NCBI GenBank assembly: GCA_963697205.1
Contig: CAVONB010000013.1
Span: 248,001 to 312,000, forward strand
Direction: 5' to 3'
From: CAVONB01 sp963697205
GTDB lineage: Bacteria; Pseudomonadota; Alphaproteobacteria; Rhizobiales; Hyphomicrobiaceae
DNA length: 64,000 nucleotides
A model generated the notes under the pieces. That model saw only the letters and a list, made by a program, of their open reading frames with translations, searched no databases and was not told the DNA's origin. Below, piece after piece: positions 37,151 to 45,769 of this stretch. Numbering within the stretch: the first letter of the stretch is position 1; each line of letters starts with the position of its first letter. Position numbers and translations under genes: made by a program.

Positions 37151-38296
37151 CTACTTCCAGAACAGCTTCGTCGCCAGGCGCGCGCCCTCGGCCATCGCGG
37201 CAAACTTCGCCCACACGATGTCGGGGTCGACGGCAGCTTGTCCGACCCACGTCCCGTAACCGCAATCGGAGCCGGCGATCACGTTCTCGCGGCCGACCAG
37301 GTTGGCATAGCGCGCGATGCGCTGGGCGATCAGCTCGGGATGCTCGATGAAGTTCGACTTGGATTCGAGAACGCCGGGAATGAGCACCTTGCCTTCGGGC
37401 AGTTTCACCGTCTCGAATACGGTGTACTCGTGCGCGTGGCGCGGGTTGGCGGCCTCCAGCGAGATTGCGTGCGGCTTGGCCTTGAACACGATGTCGATGA
37501 TGTCACCGAGCGGCACGTCACAATGATGCGGGCCTTCGTAGTTGCCCCAGCACAGGTGCATGCGCAGCTGATCGGCGGGAATGTTCGACAGCGCGTGATT
37601 GAGCGCGGCGACGTGTACCTCGATACGCTTGCGGAATTCCTTGAGGTCGAGATCGGCATACTGGATGTGCCGCCCCATGCCGAGGTCGGGGCAGTCGATC
37701 TGCAGCGTCAGACCGGCCTTTGCAACCGTCTCGTACTCGTGGCGCATGGCCTCCGCGATGGCGTAGAGATAGGCCTCGTGGTCCTTGTAGTGATCGTTGC
37801 GGAAGAACAGCGACACGACGCCCGGCGAGGCAGCACTCATGAAGCCGTCCCTGGCGCCGGCCGCCTGCATCGCACCTTGCAGGTTGGCGACATCCTTCAC
37901 CGCGGCATGCGCATCCCCGACGCGGATCGGCGCGTTGCACGCCGGCGTCTTGCGCCGGGAGCGGCCGGGATCACCGAAGACGCGGCTCGCAAGGCGGGGA
38001 AACGCCGCAAGATCCTGGTAGACGAAAGTGTTCCCGGTGCCGCCGAAGCCCTCGAGCCGATCCTTGATGTAGGTCGCGTAGGACGGCTTGGACAACTCGC
38101 CGTCGTTGACGAGATCGATTCCCGCCTCGACCTGCTTGGCCACGACCTCCGCGACCGCCTCTCGAATGCGGTTGTCGAGCGCGGCGCGATCCACAGGCAC
38201 GCCTTCCTCCTTCGCATACATCATGCGGATGAGGTCGTCGGGACGCGGCAGCGAGCCGGTGTGCGTCGTCACGAAGCGGTCGGTCGAATGCAGCAT
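37151..38296 (-). CDS. Cobalamin-independent methionine synthase-like protein (MetE C-terminal domain family)
   Basis: A 381-aa TIM-barrel protein related to the C-terminal catalytic half of MetE. FVTTHTGSLPRPDDLIRMMY at the N-terminus, EAGIDLVNDGELSKPSYATY, LTLQIDCPDLGMGRH, the zinc-ligand region HLCWGNYEGPHHCDVP and the end ENVIAGSDCGYGTW match stand-alone proteins of this type, whose methyl donor and acceptor differ from MetE and are mostly undefined. AAGGACC precedes the ATG at 38296. It is convergent with queF. True methionine synthesis is possible but not implied. Confidence 0.85.
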   Translation of the reverse strand: MLHSTDRFVTTHTGSLPRPDDLIRMMYAKEEGVPVDRAALDNRIREAVAEVVAKQVEAGIDLVNDGELSKPSYATYIKDRLEGFGGTGNTFVYQDLAAFPRLASRVFGDPGRSRRKTPACNAPIRVGDAHAAVKDVANLQGAMQAAGARDGFMSAASPGVVSLFFRNDHYKDHEAYLYAIAEAMRHEYETVAKAGLTLQIDCPDLGMGRHIQYADLDLKEFRKRIEVHVAALNHALSNIPADQLRMHLCWGNYEGPHHCDVPLGDIIDIVFKAKPHAISLEAANPRHAHEYTVFETVKLPEGKVLIPGVLESKSNFIEHPELIAQRIARYANLVGRENVIAGSDCGYGTWVGQAAVDPDIVWAKFAAMAEGARLATKLFWK

Positions 38297-38462
38297 CGGA
38301 TCGGTCCTTCCCTGGGCGTTTCTTTGGCACCGTTGAGCGCCTCCACTGCGCGCAGCATGGCCCAGCGCAGCCGCCCCGGGCAAGCCGCCATCATTCCGCC
38401 GGGATCTTCGTCCCCGATCACTTTGCGGGACCCTGCAGCCAAGTGCGTTACGAGTATCGGCC

Positions 38463-39332
38463 ATGCGCAGCACCCCGTCGTCTCTTCGCTCATCCTCCGC
38501 CTTCGGTCCTTACGCGCCGGTCGAGCAGATCGCGCCCCAGGACACTTGGCATGAGGACACGGGGCATGACGCACCGGATTGGGCTCTGACGCCCGAGGAT
38601 CGTGTCGGCCCGCCCTTGAAGCCCCGACGTCCATGGCGCCGCCGGATCATGATGCTGGCCGTGCTGGCAGCCGCCGGATGGACCTGGTACGCCGGCCCGC
38701 CGCAAGCCGTTTCCGACTGGCTGCCGGCTGACCTGGCGTCCCTGACGCAAGGCTTCGACATAGCCCTGTTCAGCGGCGCCAAGTCGTCGACTGAGACACC
38801 GCCACCGGCCGCCGCCATCCAGGCGCCCGAGCCCCTGCCGACCACCGCGCTTGCCGCACGCACCGAGGCGCTGCCGCCGCCTGAGCCCGCGACCGCCGAT
38901 CATGCCCCCGATGAGAAAGCGCCACCCCCTGGGGCACCAAAGCCCGTAATCGTCGCTAACGCCGCACCCGTACCCCGGTCCAGCGCCCGCCACGATAACA
39001 ACGCACCCGCGCCACCCGGCGACCCGCTGCGCGCCAAGGCCGAGGGCGTCGGCCTCCACCCCGATCTGTCGCGTGTGCTGTTGCTGAGACTGAGCGAGGC
39101 GGACTACCGCAATGCCGCCCTGGCCATTCGCAAGGCTCTCGCCGACAACGCTGACACCGCCGTTGTCGTCCATCCCAGAAAGCGGCAGTCCGATCTCGCC
39201 CAGTTCAAGGTGCACTTCGTAACGGGCGCCGCCGCCGCGTGCCGGCGCTACGTGGTGGCCATCGCCAAGGACGGCTGGCTGACGACGGCGCTGCCGGTCG
39301 AGAAATGCGGAGTTGTAGCCAAGCGCGGCTGA
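38463..39332 (+). CDS. Membrane-anchored protein with Pro-rich linker, 289 aa, unknown
   Basis: One membrane segment at residues 62-78 (IMMLAVLAAAGWTWYAG) after a cytoplasmic, Pro/Asp-rich head. A disordered Ala/Pro stretch covers about 105-190. The C-terminal 100 residues form a domain (DLSRVLLLRLSEADYRNAAL, KVHFVTGAAAACRRYVVAIA, DGWLTTALPVEKCGV) with two conserved-looking cysteines. No family recognised. The same plan (head, one membrane helix, Pro-rich linker) recurs in the gene at 50974. Divergent from the MetE-like gene. Confidence 0.65.
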   Translation: MRSTPSSLRSSSAFGPYAPVEQIAPQDTWHEDTGHDAPDWALTPEDRVGPPLKPRRPWRRRIMMLAVLAAAGWTWYAGPPQAVSDWLPADLASLTQGFDIALFSGAKSSTETPPPAAAIQAPEPLPTTALAARTEALPPPEPATADHAPDEKAPPPGAPKPVIVANAAPVPRSSARHDNNAPAPPGDPLRAKAEGVGLHPDLSRVLLLRLSEADYRNAALAIRKALADNADTAVVVHPRKRQSDLAQFKVHFVTGAAAACRRYVVAIAKDGWLTTALPVEKCGVVAKRG

Positions 39333-39366
39333 GGGAAAAGCAGCCCCCGCGTGCGGACCGCGACGC

Positions 39367-39630
39367 CTACGGCTCGCGCTCCACCGTCAACGCGTGGAAG
39401 ATCGCGCGGATCTCCTGCTTGTAGGCCGAGCGAAACCGGCTGTAGGTCACGGGCGCCTTGGCGTACGCGACCTTGGCTTGGTCGGCGTTCTTCTCCATCT
39501 TCCACGACAACCCCACGACCCACTGCGCCAGCGGACTCTTGGCATGCCGCTTGGCGATCTGGCGGGCGAGCCCCGTCTGGTTGTGCAGCAGGCGGTCGAG
39601 CGCCACCTGCAGATCGGCTGCAGCGCTCAT
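39367..39630 (-). CDS. Small conserved-looking protein, 87 aa
   Basis: Begins MSAAADLQVALDRLLHNQTG. Soluble, helical and basic (RQIAKRHAKSPLAQWVVGLS, WKMEKNADQAKVAYAKAPVT). No known motif recognised. It lies 8 nt after the stop of the 85-aa protein on the same strand, and both sit downstream of queC, suggesting an operon of three. Function unknown. Confidence 0.6.
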   Translation of the reverse strand: MSAAADLQVALDRLLHNQTGLARQIAKRHAKSPLAQWVVGLSWKMEKNADQAKVAYAKAPVTYSRFRSAYKQEIRAIFHALTVEREP

Positions 39631-39638
39631 GCGAGCCC

Positions 39639-39896
39639 TCAATAGGTCAGCGCGGCACGGATGGCGCGCAACTCCGCCACGGGATCGGCATAGCTCTCGT
39701 AGAAATGGCCGGCCTTGCGATACCAGTAGCGCGCGTTGGCTTCGTCCGGCTCCATCTTGTGCAGCACCGCGTGCACCCAGCAGCCGGTCGCATCGTCCTC
39801 GTGCTTCTGCGCCAGCGTGTGCGCCAGCTCCCAATCGCCGTGAATGGCGGCATCGACGGCGCGGATCAGGTCATCTCTCGCGTCCACCTCTCCCAT
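39639..39896 (-). CDS. Small TPR-like protein, 85 aa, overlapping queC
   Basis: Begins MGEVDARDDLIRAVDAAIHG. The sequence ELAHTLAQKHEDDATGCWVH followed by AVLHKMEPDEANARYWYRKA and GHFYESYADPVAELRAIRAA has the spacing of two tetratricopeptide-like helical pairs. Its start overlaps the end of queC by 31 nt, indicating translational coupling. Small proteins of this kind occur beside queC in other Hyphomicrobiales as far as I recall, but no function is assigned. Confidence 0.7.
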   Translation of the reverse strand: MGEVDARDDLIRAVDAAIHGDWELAHTLAQKHEDDATGCWVHAVLHKMEPDEANARYWYRKAGHFYESYADPVAELRAIRAALTY

Positions 39897-40570
39897 CCTT
39901 TCGCTCTGAGTTCACACGCCGGGCAGCCACCGCAACCAAAGCCCCAGTCGTGCCGCTGCGTCCGGTCGCCAAGGTAGCAGGAATGCGTGGCCTCGACGAT
40001 CAGATCGACGAACGCGCGCCCGCCCTGCGCCTCAGCCATCGCCCACGTGCCGGCCTTGTCGACGCGCATCAGCGGCGTCTCGATCGTAAAGTCGGTCGCC
40101 ATGCCCAGCGACAGCGTCCGCGCCTGCGACTGAAGCGTGTCGTCGCGGCAGTCGGGATAACCCGAATAGTCCGTCTCGCACATGCCGCCGACCAGCGTGC
40201 GGATGCCGCGCCGATAGGCGAGCGCCGCCGCGAACGTGAAGAAAATCAAATTGCGCCCCGGAACGAACGTCGAGGGCACGCCCGCGTCCGTCATTTCGAT
40301 CGCGACCTCGCGCGTGAGCGACGTCTCGGAGATGGCGCCGAGCGTGGCGATGTCTAGCACATGATCGTCGTGGAGACGCCCCGCCCAGCGCGGGAAGGTC
40401 TCGCGCATGCGCCCGAGCACATCGATCCGGGCGACCATCTCGATGTCATGGCGCTGCCCGTAGGAAAACCCGACCGTCTCCACCCGGTCATAGCGCTCCA
40501 ACGCCCAGGCGAGACAGACCGTGGAATCCTGCCCGCCGGAAAACAGAACGAGTGCCGAAGTGTACCTCAC
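39866..40570 (-). CDS. queC: 7-cyano-7-deazaguanine synthase QueC, GTG start
   Basis: ATP-dependent conversion of 7-carboxy-7-deazaguanine to preQ0 in queuosine synthesis. The 234-aa protein starts at GTG 40570 (RYTSALVLFSGGQDS follows), giving the PP-loop motif LFSGGQDSTVCLAWA near residue 10. VPGRNLIFFTFAAALAYRRG and GGMCETDYSGYPDCR are family motifs; the zinc site is formed by HSCYLG and CGGCPACELR near the C-terminus. The frame is open upstream but without similarity. Two small genes follow and overlap, the first by 31 nt. Confidence 0.95.
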   Translation of the reverse strand: MRYTSALVLFSGGQDSTVCLAWALERYDRVETVGFSYGQRHDIEMVARIDVLGRMRETFPRWAGRLHDDHVLDIATLGAISETSLTREVAIEMTDAGVPSTFVPGRNLIFFTFAAALAYRRGIRTLVGGMCETDYSGYPDCRDDTLQSQARTLSLGMATDFTIETPLMRVDKAGTWAMAEAQGGRAFVDLIVEATHSCYLGDRTQRHDWGFGCGGCPACELRAKGWERWTREMT

Positions 40571-40788
40571 GTCACGACCCTTTCGCGGCCATTGGCTCCC
40601 AAGCCTCGCCCGCCCCGCCAAGACGGTCCATTGTCTCCGCCAGCCCAGTCCGGCCCGAGCCGGACAGGTTCTTAGCAGCTGCCTTAAGTCGAGCAACCGA
40701 CAAGCACCAGTTGGCCCGGCCCTGGTCGCGCCACGAAACCGGGCCTAGACTGCACACGCTCGTTCCAGCCCTGTCGTGGAGTTCCACC

Positions 40789-41130
40789 ATGCGCCCGTCG
40801 CCTGTTGCCCGCATCCTCGGCCTGACCGGTCTTGCCGTTGCCATCTGCTTGGTGTCCTCGCCCGCCCGCGCCGACGCCATCGACGGCGACTGGTGCTCGG
40901 GCGCCTCCCACATGCTGATCGAGGGTTCGAGCATCACCACGCCGGCACGCAACAAGATCAACGGCGACTACACCCGCTACCGCGTCACCTTCGTCGTCCC
41001 CCCGGGCGAGCCCGGCGCAGGCACCGCGGTCACGATGGTCATGATCCGCGGCGAGGAGATGGTCCACCTGACTCGCGCGGGCAAGGACGGCCCGCCGGAG
41101 ATCTGGCGGCGCTGCAAGCCGATCAGTTGA
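40789..41130 (+). CDS. Small periplasmic protein, 113 aa
   Basis: A signal peptide (MRPSPVARILGLTGLAVAIC, LVSSPARAD) precedes a mature domain of about 84 residues: DAIDGDWCSGASHMLIEGSS, YTRYRVTFVVPPGEPGAGTA, and PEIWRRCKPIS at the end. Two cysteines frame the domain and may form a disulfide. The pattern GDWC near the start and WxRC near the end resembles lipocalin/avidin-like small beta-barrels annotated as hypothetical in alphaproteobacteria. It precedes eno by 125 nt. Function unknown. Confidence 0.7.
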   Translation: MRPSPVARILGLTGLAVAICLVSSPARADAIDGDWCSGASHMLIEGSSITTPARNKINGDYTRYRVTFVVPPGEPGAGTAVTMVMIRGEEMVHLTRAGKDGPPEIWRRCKPIS

Positions 41131-41255
41131 CGCGATCCCGCGCGCTCGAAAAGGCCGCTCCGTTTACGCCGCGACGATGCCCACTCTTGCCCCGCTCCCG
41201 GGACAGGCTAAAACCCGCTCGAAGAATTGACCCCCGACCCGAGCCGGAGAGCACC

Positions 41256-42545
41256 ATGACCGCCATCGTCGACATCGTCGGCCGCCAGATCCTCGATTCC
41301 CGCGGCAACCCCACCGTCGAGGTCGACGTGCAACTCGAGGACGGCGCGCTCGGCCGCGCCGCTGTGCCGTCCGGCGCCTCAACCGGCGCCCACGAGGCCG
41401 TCGAGTTGCGAGACGGCGACAAGGCCCGTTATCTCGGCAAGGGCGTGACCAAAGCCGTCGACGCCGTCAACGGCGAGATCTACGACGCCATCGGCGGCAT
41501 GGACGCGGAGGACCAGCGCGGCATCGACGCCGCCCTGATCGCCCTCGACGGTACCCATAACAAGGCCCGGCTCGGCGCCAACGCCATCCTCGGCGTGTCG
41601 ATGGCAGTCGCCAAGGCCGCCGCCATGGCGGCCGGATTGCCGCTCTACCGCTACATCGGCGGCGCCGCCGCCCACGTCCTGCCCGTGCCGATGATGAACA
41701 TCGTCAATGGCGGCGCGCATGCCGACAATCCCATCGACATCCAGGAATTCATGATCATGCCGGTGTCGGCGGAAACCTGCGCCGACGCCATCCGCATGGG
41801 CGCAGAGGTCTTCCACACCCTGCGCAAGAACCTGAAGGACGCCGGCCACAACACCAACGTCGGCGACGAGGGCGGTTTCGCACCCAACCTGAAGTCGGCC
41901 GACGAGGCCCTGGGCTTCATCATGAAATCGATCGAGGCGGCCGGCTACAAGCCCGGCGACGACATCATGCTCGCCCTCGACTGCGCCTCGACCGAGTTCT
42001 TCAAGGACGGAAAGTACCACCTGGAAGGCGAGGGCAAGACGCTGGATCCCGGCCAGATGGCCAAGTACCTCGCCGATATCGTCAAACGCTACCCCGTCAT
42101 CTCCATCGAGGACGGCATGAGCGAGGACGACTGGGAGGGCTGGGCGTTGCTGACCAAGGAAATCGGCAACCGCTGCCAGCTCGTCGGCGACGACCTGTTC
42201 GTCACCAACACCGAGCGTCTGTCCAAGGGCATCAAGGACGGCATCGGCAACTCGATCCTGGTCAAAGTCAACCAGATCGGTTCCCTGACCGAAACGCTGG
42301 ACGCCGTCGCCATGGCCCAGCGCGCCGGCTACACGGCCGTCATCTCCCACCGGTCCGGCGAGACCGAGGACGCCACCATCGCCGACCTTGCTGTCGCCAC
42401 GAATGCCGGCCAGATCAAGACCGGCAGCCTCTGCCGCTCGGACCGCCTGGCCAAGTACAACCAGTTGATCCGCATCGAGGAGGCGCTGGGCGACGTGGCC
42501 CGCTACGCCGGCCGTTCCATCCTCAAATCTTCGGCCAAGGCCTGA
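41256..42545 (+). CDS. eno: Enolase
   Basis: Converts 2-phosphoglycerate to phosphoenolpyruvate in glycolysis; 429 aa, the normal length. Clear signatures: IVGRQILDSRGNPTVEVDVQ at the N-terminus, ANAILGVSMAVAKAAA, NIVNGGAHADNPIDIQEFMI, NTNVGDEGGFAPNL with the catalytic Glu, VISIEDGMSEDDWEGW (metal ligand) and LVKVNQIGSLTETLDAVAMA (catalytic Lys), then the enolase signature VISHRSGETEDATIADLAVA. It heads the eno - ftsB-like - pdh series conserved in Hyphomicrobiales. Confidence 0.98.
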   Translation: MTAIVDIVGRQILDSRGNPTVEVDVQLEDGALGRAAVPSGASTGAHEAVELRDGDKARYLGKGVTKAVDAVNGEIYDAIGGMDAEDQRGIDAALIALDGTHNKARLGANAILGVSMAVAKAAAMAAGLPLYRYIGGAAAHVLPVPMMNIVNGGAHADNPIDIQEFMIMPVSAETCADAIRMGAEVFHTLRKNLKDAGHNTNVGDEGGFAPNLKSADEALGFIMKSIEAAGYKPGDDIMLALDCASTEFFKDGKYHLEGEGKTLDPGQMAKYLADIVKRYPVISIEDGMSEDDWEGWALLTKEIGNRCQLVGDDLFVTNTERLSKGIKDGIGNSILVKVNQIGSLTETLDAVAMAQRAGYTAVISHRSGETEDATIADLAVATNAGQIKTGSLCRSDRLAKYNQLIRIEEALGDVARYAGRSILKSSAKA

Positions 42546-42647
42546 GACGGCGAGGGTCCGGATTGGTGCCAGAGACGGGTGCCATGGACTGGTCCAAGAC
42601 TGGCGCCGGGGTTGCGATCGTGCCGATCTGGGGCACGCATGAAATCT

Positions 42648-42668
42648 GGGTAAAACAAGGCTTTACCC
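42648..42668. repeat. Inverted repeat GGGTAAA / TTTACCC
   Basis: A perfect 7-bp stem with loop ACAAGGC, 103 nt after the eno stop. There is no T-run after it, so it is more likely an operator or mRNA structure than a terminator. Confidence 0.5.
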
Positions 42669-42689
42669 CACGGTAAGTGCGAGTCCGTT

Positions 42690-42708
42690 AGAACAGTGAT
42701 CCTGTTCT
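42690..42708. promoter_or_regulatory. Operator-like palindrome AGAACAG / CTGTTCT
   Basis: Two perfect 7-bp arms separated by TGATC, 25 nt before the GTG/ATG start of the ftsB-like gene. The GAAC and GTTC halves recall alphaproteobacterial LexA boxes, but those have a 7-nt spacer and mostly direct orientation, so a LexA assignment is not made. Confidence 0.45.
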
Positions 42709-42735
42709 GCGTATCAGTGTGACTGCGTACCCGTG

Positions 42736-43050
42736 ATGCATTCGGCACCACATCGACGGCGATCAGCCCTGCGGCGCGGCCTCCTGGCCGCCGCCGGCTT
42801 GGCGCTAACCGCCTATTTCGGCGCCCACGCCGCCACCGGTCGCCACGGCCTGGAAGCGCGCCAGCGCCTGGCTGCCCGCCTGCCGGCCGTCACTGCCGAG
42901 CTCGCCACCCTGGAAGCCCGCAAAGCCGGCCTCCTGCGCGACGTCGCCCTGCTGACGGCCGAGCCGCCGCCCCCCGACGTGGTGGAGGAGGTGGCCCGCA
43001 CCGTGCTGGGCTACGCCTACCCCCGCGAGACGATCATCGTCGGCCGCTGA
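42736..43050 (+). CDS. FtsB/DivIC-family septum formation initiator-like protein
   Basis: A 104-aa bitopic membrane protein: basic N-terminus, one membrane segment (LLAAAGLALTAYFGAHAA), then a short coiled coil (ARLPAVTAELATLEARKAGL and LLRDVALLTAEP) and a conserved end with VEEVARTVLGYAYPRETIIV. Size, topology and position between eno and pdhA match the septum formation initiator of Hyphomicrobiales, a division protein that bridges FtsQ and FtsL. The start is GTG 42733 or ATG 42736. An inverted repeat lies just upstream. Confidence 0.82.
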   Translation: MHSAPHRRRSALRRGLLAAAGLALTAYFGAHAATGRHGLEARQRLAARLPAVTAELATLEARKAGLLRDVALLTAEPPPPDVVEEVARTVLGYAYPRETIIVGR

Positions 43051-43180
43051 GCGCGCACGCACCCCGCGGCCCGCGCCGTCGCCCCAAGTTCGTGATCAGC
43101 CACGTTACAAACCTCCTTGCCCTCGTGTAGGCTCGCCCTTACGTCCGTTCCGAACGCAGGCGATACCTCGAGGAGGGCAT

Positions 43181-44251
43181 ATGCTGTCCGCAACCGGACG
43201 CCGGGAGTTTCCCGGCGCCACAGAACTCTGTCGTCACCCCTCTGCCGCCGCCTCCGGACCGGCAGGCGCGGGCAGCAACATTCCCCCGCTCAGCCGCGAG
43301 CAGGAGCTCCACGCCTACCGCGAGATGCTGCTGATCCGCCGCTTCGAGGAGCGCGCCGGCCAGCTCTACGGGATGGGCTTCATCGGCGGCTTCTGCCACC
43401 TCTACATCGGCCAGGAGGCCGTCGTCGTCGGCATGCAGATGGCGATCAAGGAGGGCGACCAGGTCATCACCACCTACCGCGACCACGGCCACATGCTGGC
43501 GACCGGCATGGACCCCAAGGGCGTGATGGCGGAGCTGACCGGCCGGCAAGGAGGCTACTCGCGCGGCAAGGGCGGCTCCATGCACATGTTCTCCAAGGAG
43601 AAGAATTTCTACGGCGGCCACGGCATCGTCGGCGCCAACGTGCCGCTGGGCGCCGGTCTCGCCTTCGCCAACAAGTATCGCGGCAACGACAATCTGTGCC
43701 TGACCTATTTCGGCGACGGCGCGGCCAACCAGGGCCAGGTCTACGAGACCTTCAACATGGCCAAGCTCTGGAAGCTGCCGGTGATCTTCATCATCGAGAA
43801 CAACAAGTATGCGATGGGCACCTCCATCGACCGCGCCGCGGCGACGACGGACTTCTCCCATCGCGGCGCGTCCTTCGACATTCCCGGCGAGCAGGTCGAC
43901 GGAATGGACGTGCGCGCGGTGAAGGCGGCCGGCGATCGCATCGTCAAGTGGGTGCGCGACGGCAACGGACCCTACGTCATGGAGATGCTGACCTACCGCT
44001 ACCGCGGCCACTCCATGTCGGACCCGGCCAAGTACCGCACGCGCGAGGAGGTCGACAAGGTGCGCGAGCTGCAGGATCCCATCGAGCAGGTGCGCGCGCG
44101 CTTGCTGAAAGACGGCGGCGCGAGCGAGGACGAGCTGAAGTCGATCGACGCCGAAATCCGCAAGGTCGTCACGCAAGCCGCCGAGTTCGCCCAGACCGAT
44201 CCCGAGCCCGATCCCAAGGAGCTGTGGACCGACGTGCTGCTGGAAGCGTGA
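43181..44251 (+). CDS. pdhA: Pyruvate dehydrogenase E1 component subunit alpha
   Basis: Thiamine-diphosphate-dependent decarboxylation of pyruvate, alpha chain of the heterotetrameric E1; 356 aa. The catalytic region has LYGMGFIGGFCHLYIGQEAV, TTYRDHGHMLATGMDPKGVM, and the ThDP motif from YFGDGAANQGQVYETFN to IIENNKYAMGT. The phosphorylation-loop equivalent YRYRGHSMSDPAKYRTREEV is conserved. The first 40 residues are not conserved, so a later start is possible. It heads pdhA-pdhB-(membrane gene)-pdhC and is the only one of these with an unbroken frame. Confidence 0.96.
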   Translation: MLSATGRREFPGATELCRHPSAAASGPAGAGSNIPPLSREQELHAYREMLLIRRFEERAGQLYGMGFIGGFCHLYIGQEAVVVGMQMAIKEGDQVITTYRDHGHMLATGMDPKGVMAELTGRQGGYSRGKGGSMHMFSKEKNFYGGHGIVGANVPLGAGLAFANKYRGNDNLCLTYFGDGAANQGQVYETFNMAKLWKLPVIFIIENNKYAMGTSIDRAAATTDFSHRGASFDIPGEQVDGMDVRAVKAAGDRIVKWVRDGNGPYVMEMLTYRYRGHSMSDPAKYRTREEVDKVRELQDPIEQVRARLLKDGGASEDELKSIDAEIRKVVTQAAEFAQTDPEPDPKELWTDVLLEA

Positions 44252-44324
44252 GCGAACCCTCCGCAGTATCGCACAGCCCTGTTCGCCCGCCCGCCTGCAC
44301 GATCAACCCGAGCCCGAGCCGCCC

Positions 44325-45744
44325 ATGCCGACCGAAATCCTGATGCCCGCCCTGTCGCCCACCATGGAGGAGGGCACACTCGCCAAATGGCTGGTCGCGG
44401 AAGGCGACACCATAAAATCCGGCATGGTCATCGCCGAGATCGAGACCGACAAGGCGACCATGGAGGTCGAGGCCGTCGACGAGGGCAAGCTCGGCCGGAT
44501 CCTGGTCGCCGCCGGCACCGAGAACGTCAAGGTCAACACGCCCATCGCCGTCATCGTCGCCGACGGCGAGGACGCTGGAGCCGCTCCTGCGCCCAGTTCA
44601 CGGGGAGAGGGTCGCGGCGAGGGGCAGCCACAAGCCGCTGCCGCCGTGTCGGCCGCCCCGCACCGCCAGCCCCTCCCGCACGAGGGGGAGGCGGAGCAGA
44701 CCGCATCCGCCGCCGCAGCCGGCCACCGCCGAGCCCGAGGTCCCCGCCGGCACCGAGATGGTCACGCTCACCATGCGCGAAGCGCTGCGCGACGCGATGG
44801 CCGAGGAGATGCGCCGCGACGGCGACGTCTTCTTGATGGGCGAGGAGGTCGCCCAGTACCAGGGCGCCTACAAGATCAGCCAGGGCCTGCTCGACGAGTT
44901 CGGAGACAGGCGCGTCATCGACACGCCGATCACCGAGCAGGGCTTCGCCGGCATCGGCGTCGGCGCGGCCATGTCGGGCCTGAAGCCGATCGTCGAGTTC
45001 ATGACCTGGAACTTCGCCATGCAGGCGATCGACCAGATCATCAATTCCGCCGCCAAGACGCTCTACATGTCGGGCGGCCAGATGGGCTGCGCCGATCGTC
45101 TTCCGCGGTCCCAACGGCGCCGCCGCCCGCGTCGCCGCCCAGCACTCCCAGTGCTTCTCGGCCTGGTACGCACACATTCCCGGCCTGAAGGTCGTCGCGC
45201 CGTCCAACGCCGCCGACGCCAAGGGCCTGCTGAAGAGCGCCATCCGCGATCCCAACCCCGTGCTCGTTCTCGAAAATGAGATCCTCTACGGCACGTCCGG
45301 TCCGGTGCCGAAGATCGACGACTGGCTCGTGCCGATCGGCAAGGCCCGCATCGCGCGGCCCGGCAAGCGACGTCACCATCGTCTCCTTCGCGCGCGGCAT
45401 GCAGTACGCGCTCGCCGCCGCCGAGACGCTGGCTGGCGAGGGCATCGATGCCGAAGTCATCGATCTGCGGATCGCTGCGCCCGCTCGACATGGCCACGAT
45501 CATCGCCTCGGTGAAGAAGACCAACCGCATCGTCACCGTCGAGGAAGCCTGGCCCGTCTGCTCGGTCGGCTCGGAGATCTGCGCGCAGGTCGCCATCCAG
45601 GCCTTCGATTATCTCGATGCGCCGCCCGCCAAGGTCACCGGCGCCGACGTGCCGATGCCGTATGCGGCCAACCTGGAAAAGCTCGCACTGCCGTCCGCCG
45701 ACCTGGTCGTCGCGGCGGTGAAAAGCGTGACATACGTTGGCTGA
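44325..45744 (+). CDS. pdhB: Pyruvate dehydrogenase E1 subunit beta with N-terminal lipoyl domain; frame broken by four extra bases
   Basis: Residues 1-80 are a lipoyl domain (MPTEILMPALSPTMEEGTLA, lipoyl lysine in ETDKATMEVEA), a linker, then the E1-beta body (VTLTMREALRDAMAEEMRRD, SQCFSAWYAHIPGLKVVAPS, NLEKLALPSADLVV). Frames run 0, +1, +2, 0, +1: extra bases near 44720 (in the linker), 45091 (after MGC, before PIVFRGPNG), 45368 (ARPGK then DVTIVSF) and 45472 (DLR then LRPLD). Removing them gives 471 aa, the normal length. Lipoyl-E1-beta fusion is known in alphaproteobacteria. The enzyme is essential for aerobic growth on sugars, so I doubt that it is a true pseudogene. Confidence 0.9.
44597..44692 (+). 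repeat. Palindromic intergenic-type repeat inside the pdhB linker
   Basis: CGGGGAGAGGGTCGCGGCGA and, 70 nt on, the hairpin CCCCTC-CCGCAC-GAGGGG are the kind of sequence that makes up dispersed intergenic palindromes in this group of bacteria. Here it is read through in frame and supplies part of the linker between the lipoyl and E1-beta domains (SSRGEGRGEG and PLPHEGEAEQ). That it is a dispersed repeat is inferred from its look. Confidence 0.45.
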
Positions 45745-45769
45745 TCGCCAGGATTGAAGGACGCGCGGC

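Noticed and set aside
42690..42708. LexA (SOS) box before the ftsB-like gene
   Set aside because: The halves GAAC and GTTC are 9 nt apart and inverted; the alphaproteobacterial LexA site has 7-nt spacing and direct repeats.
43117..44343. A 408-codon plus-strand frame over pdhA
   Set aside because: Arg-rich shadow in the wrong phase; pdhA is complete in its own frame.
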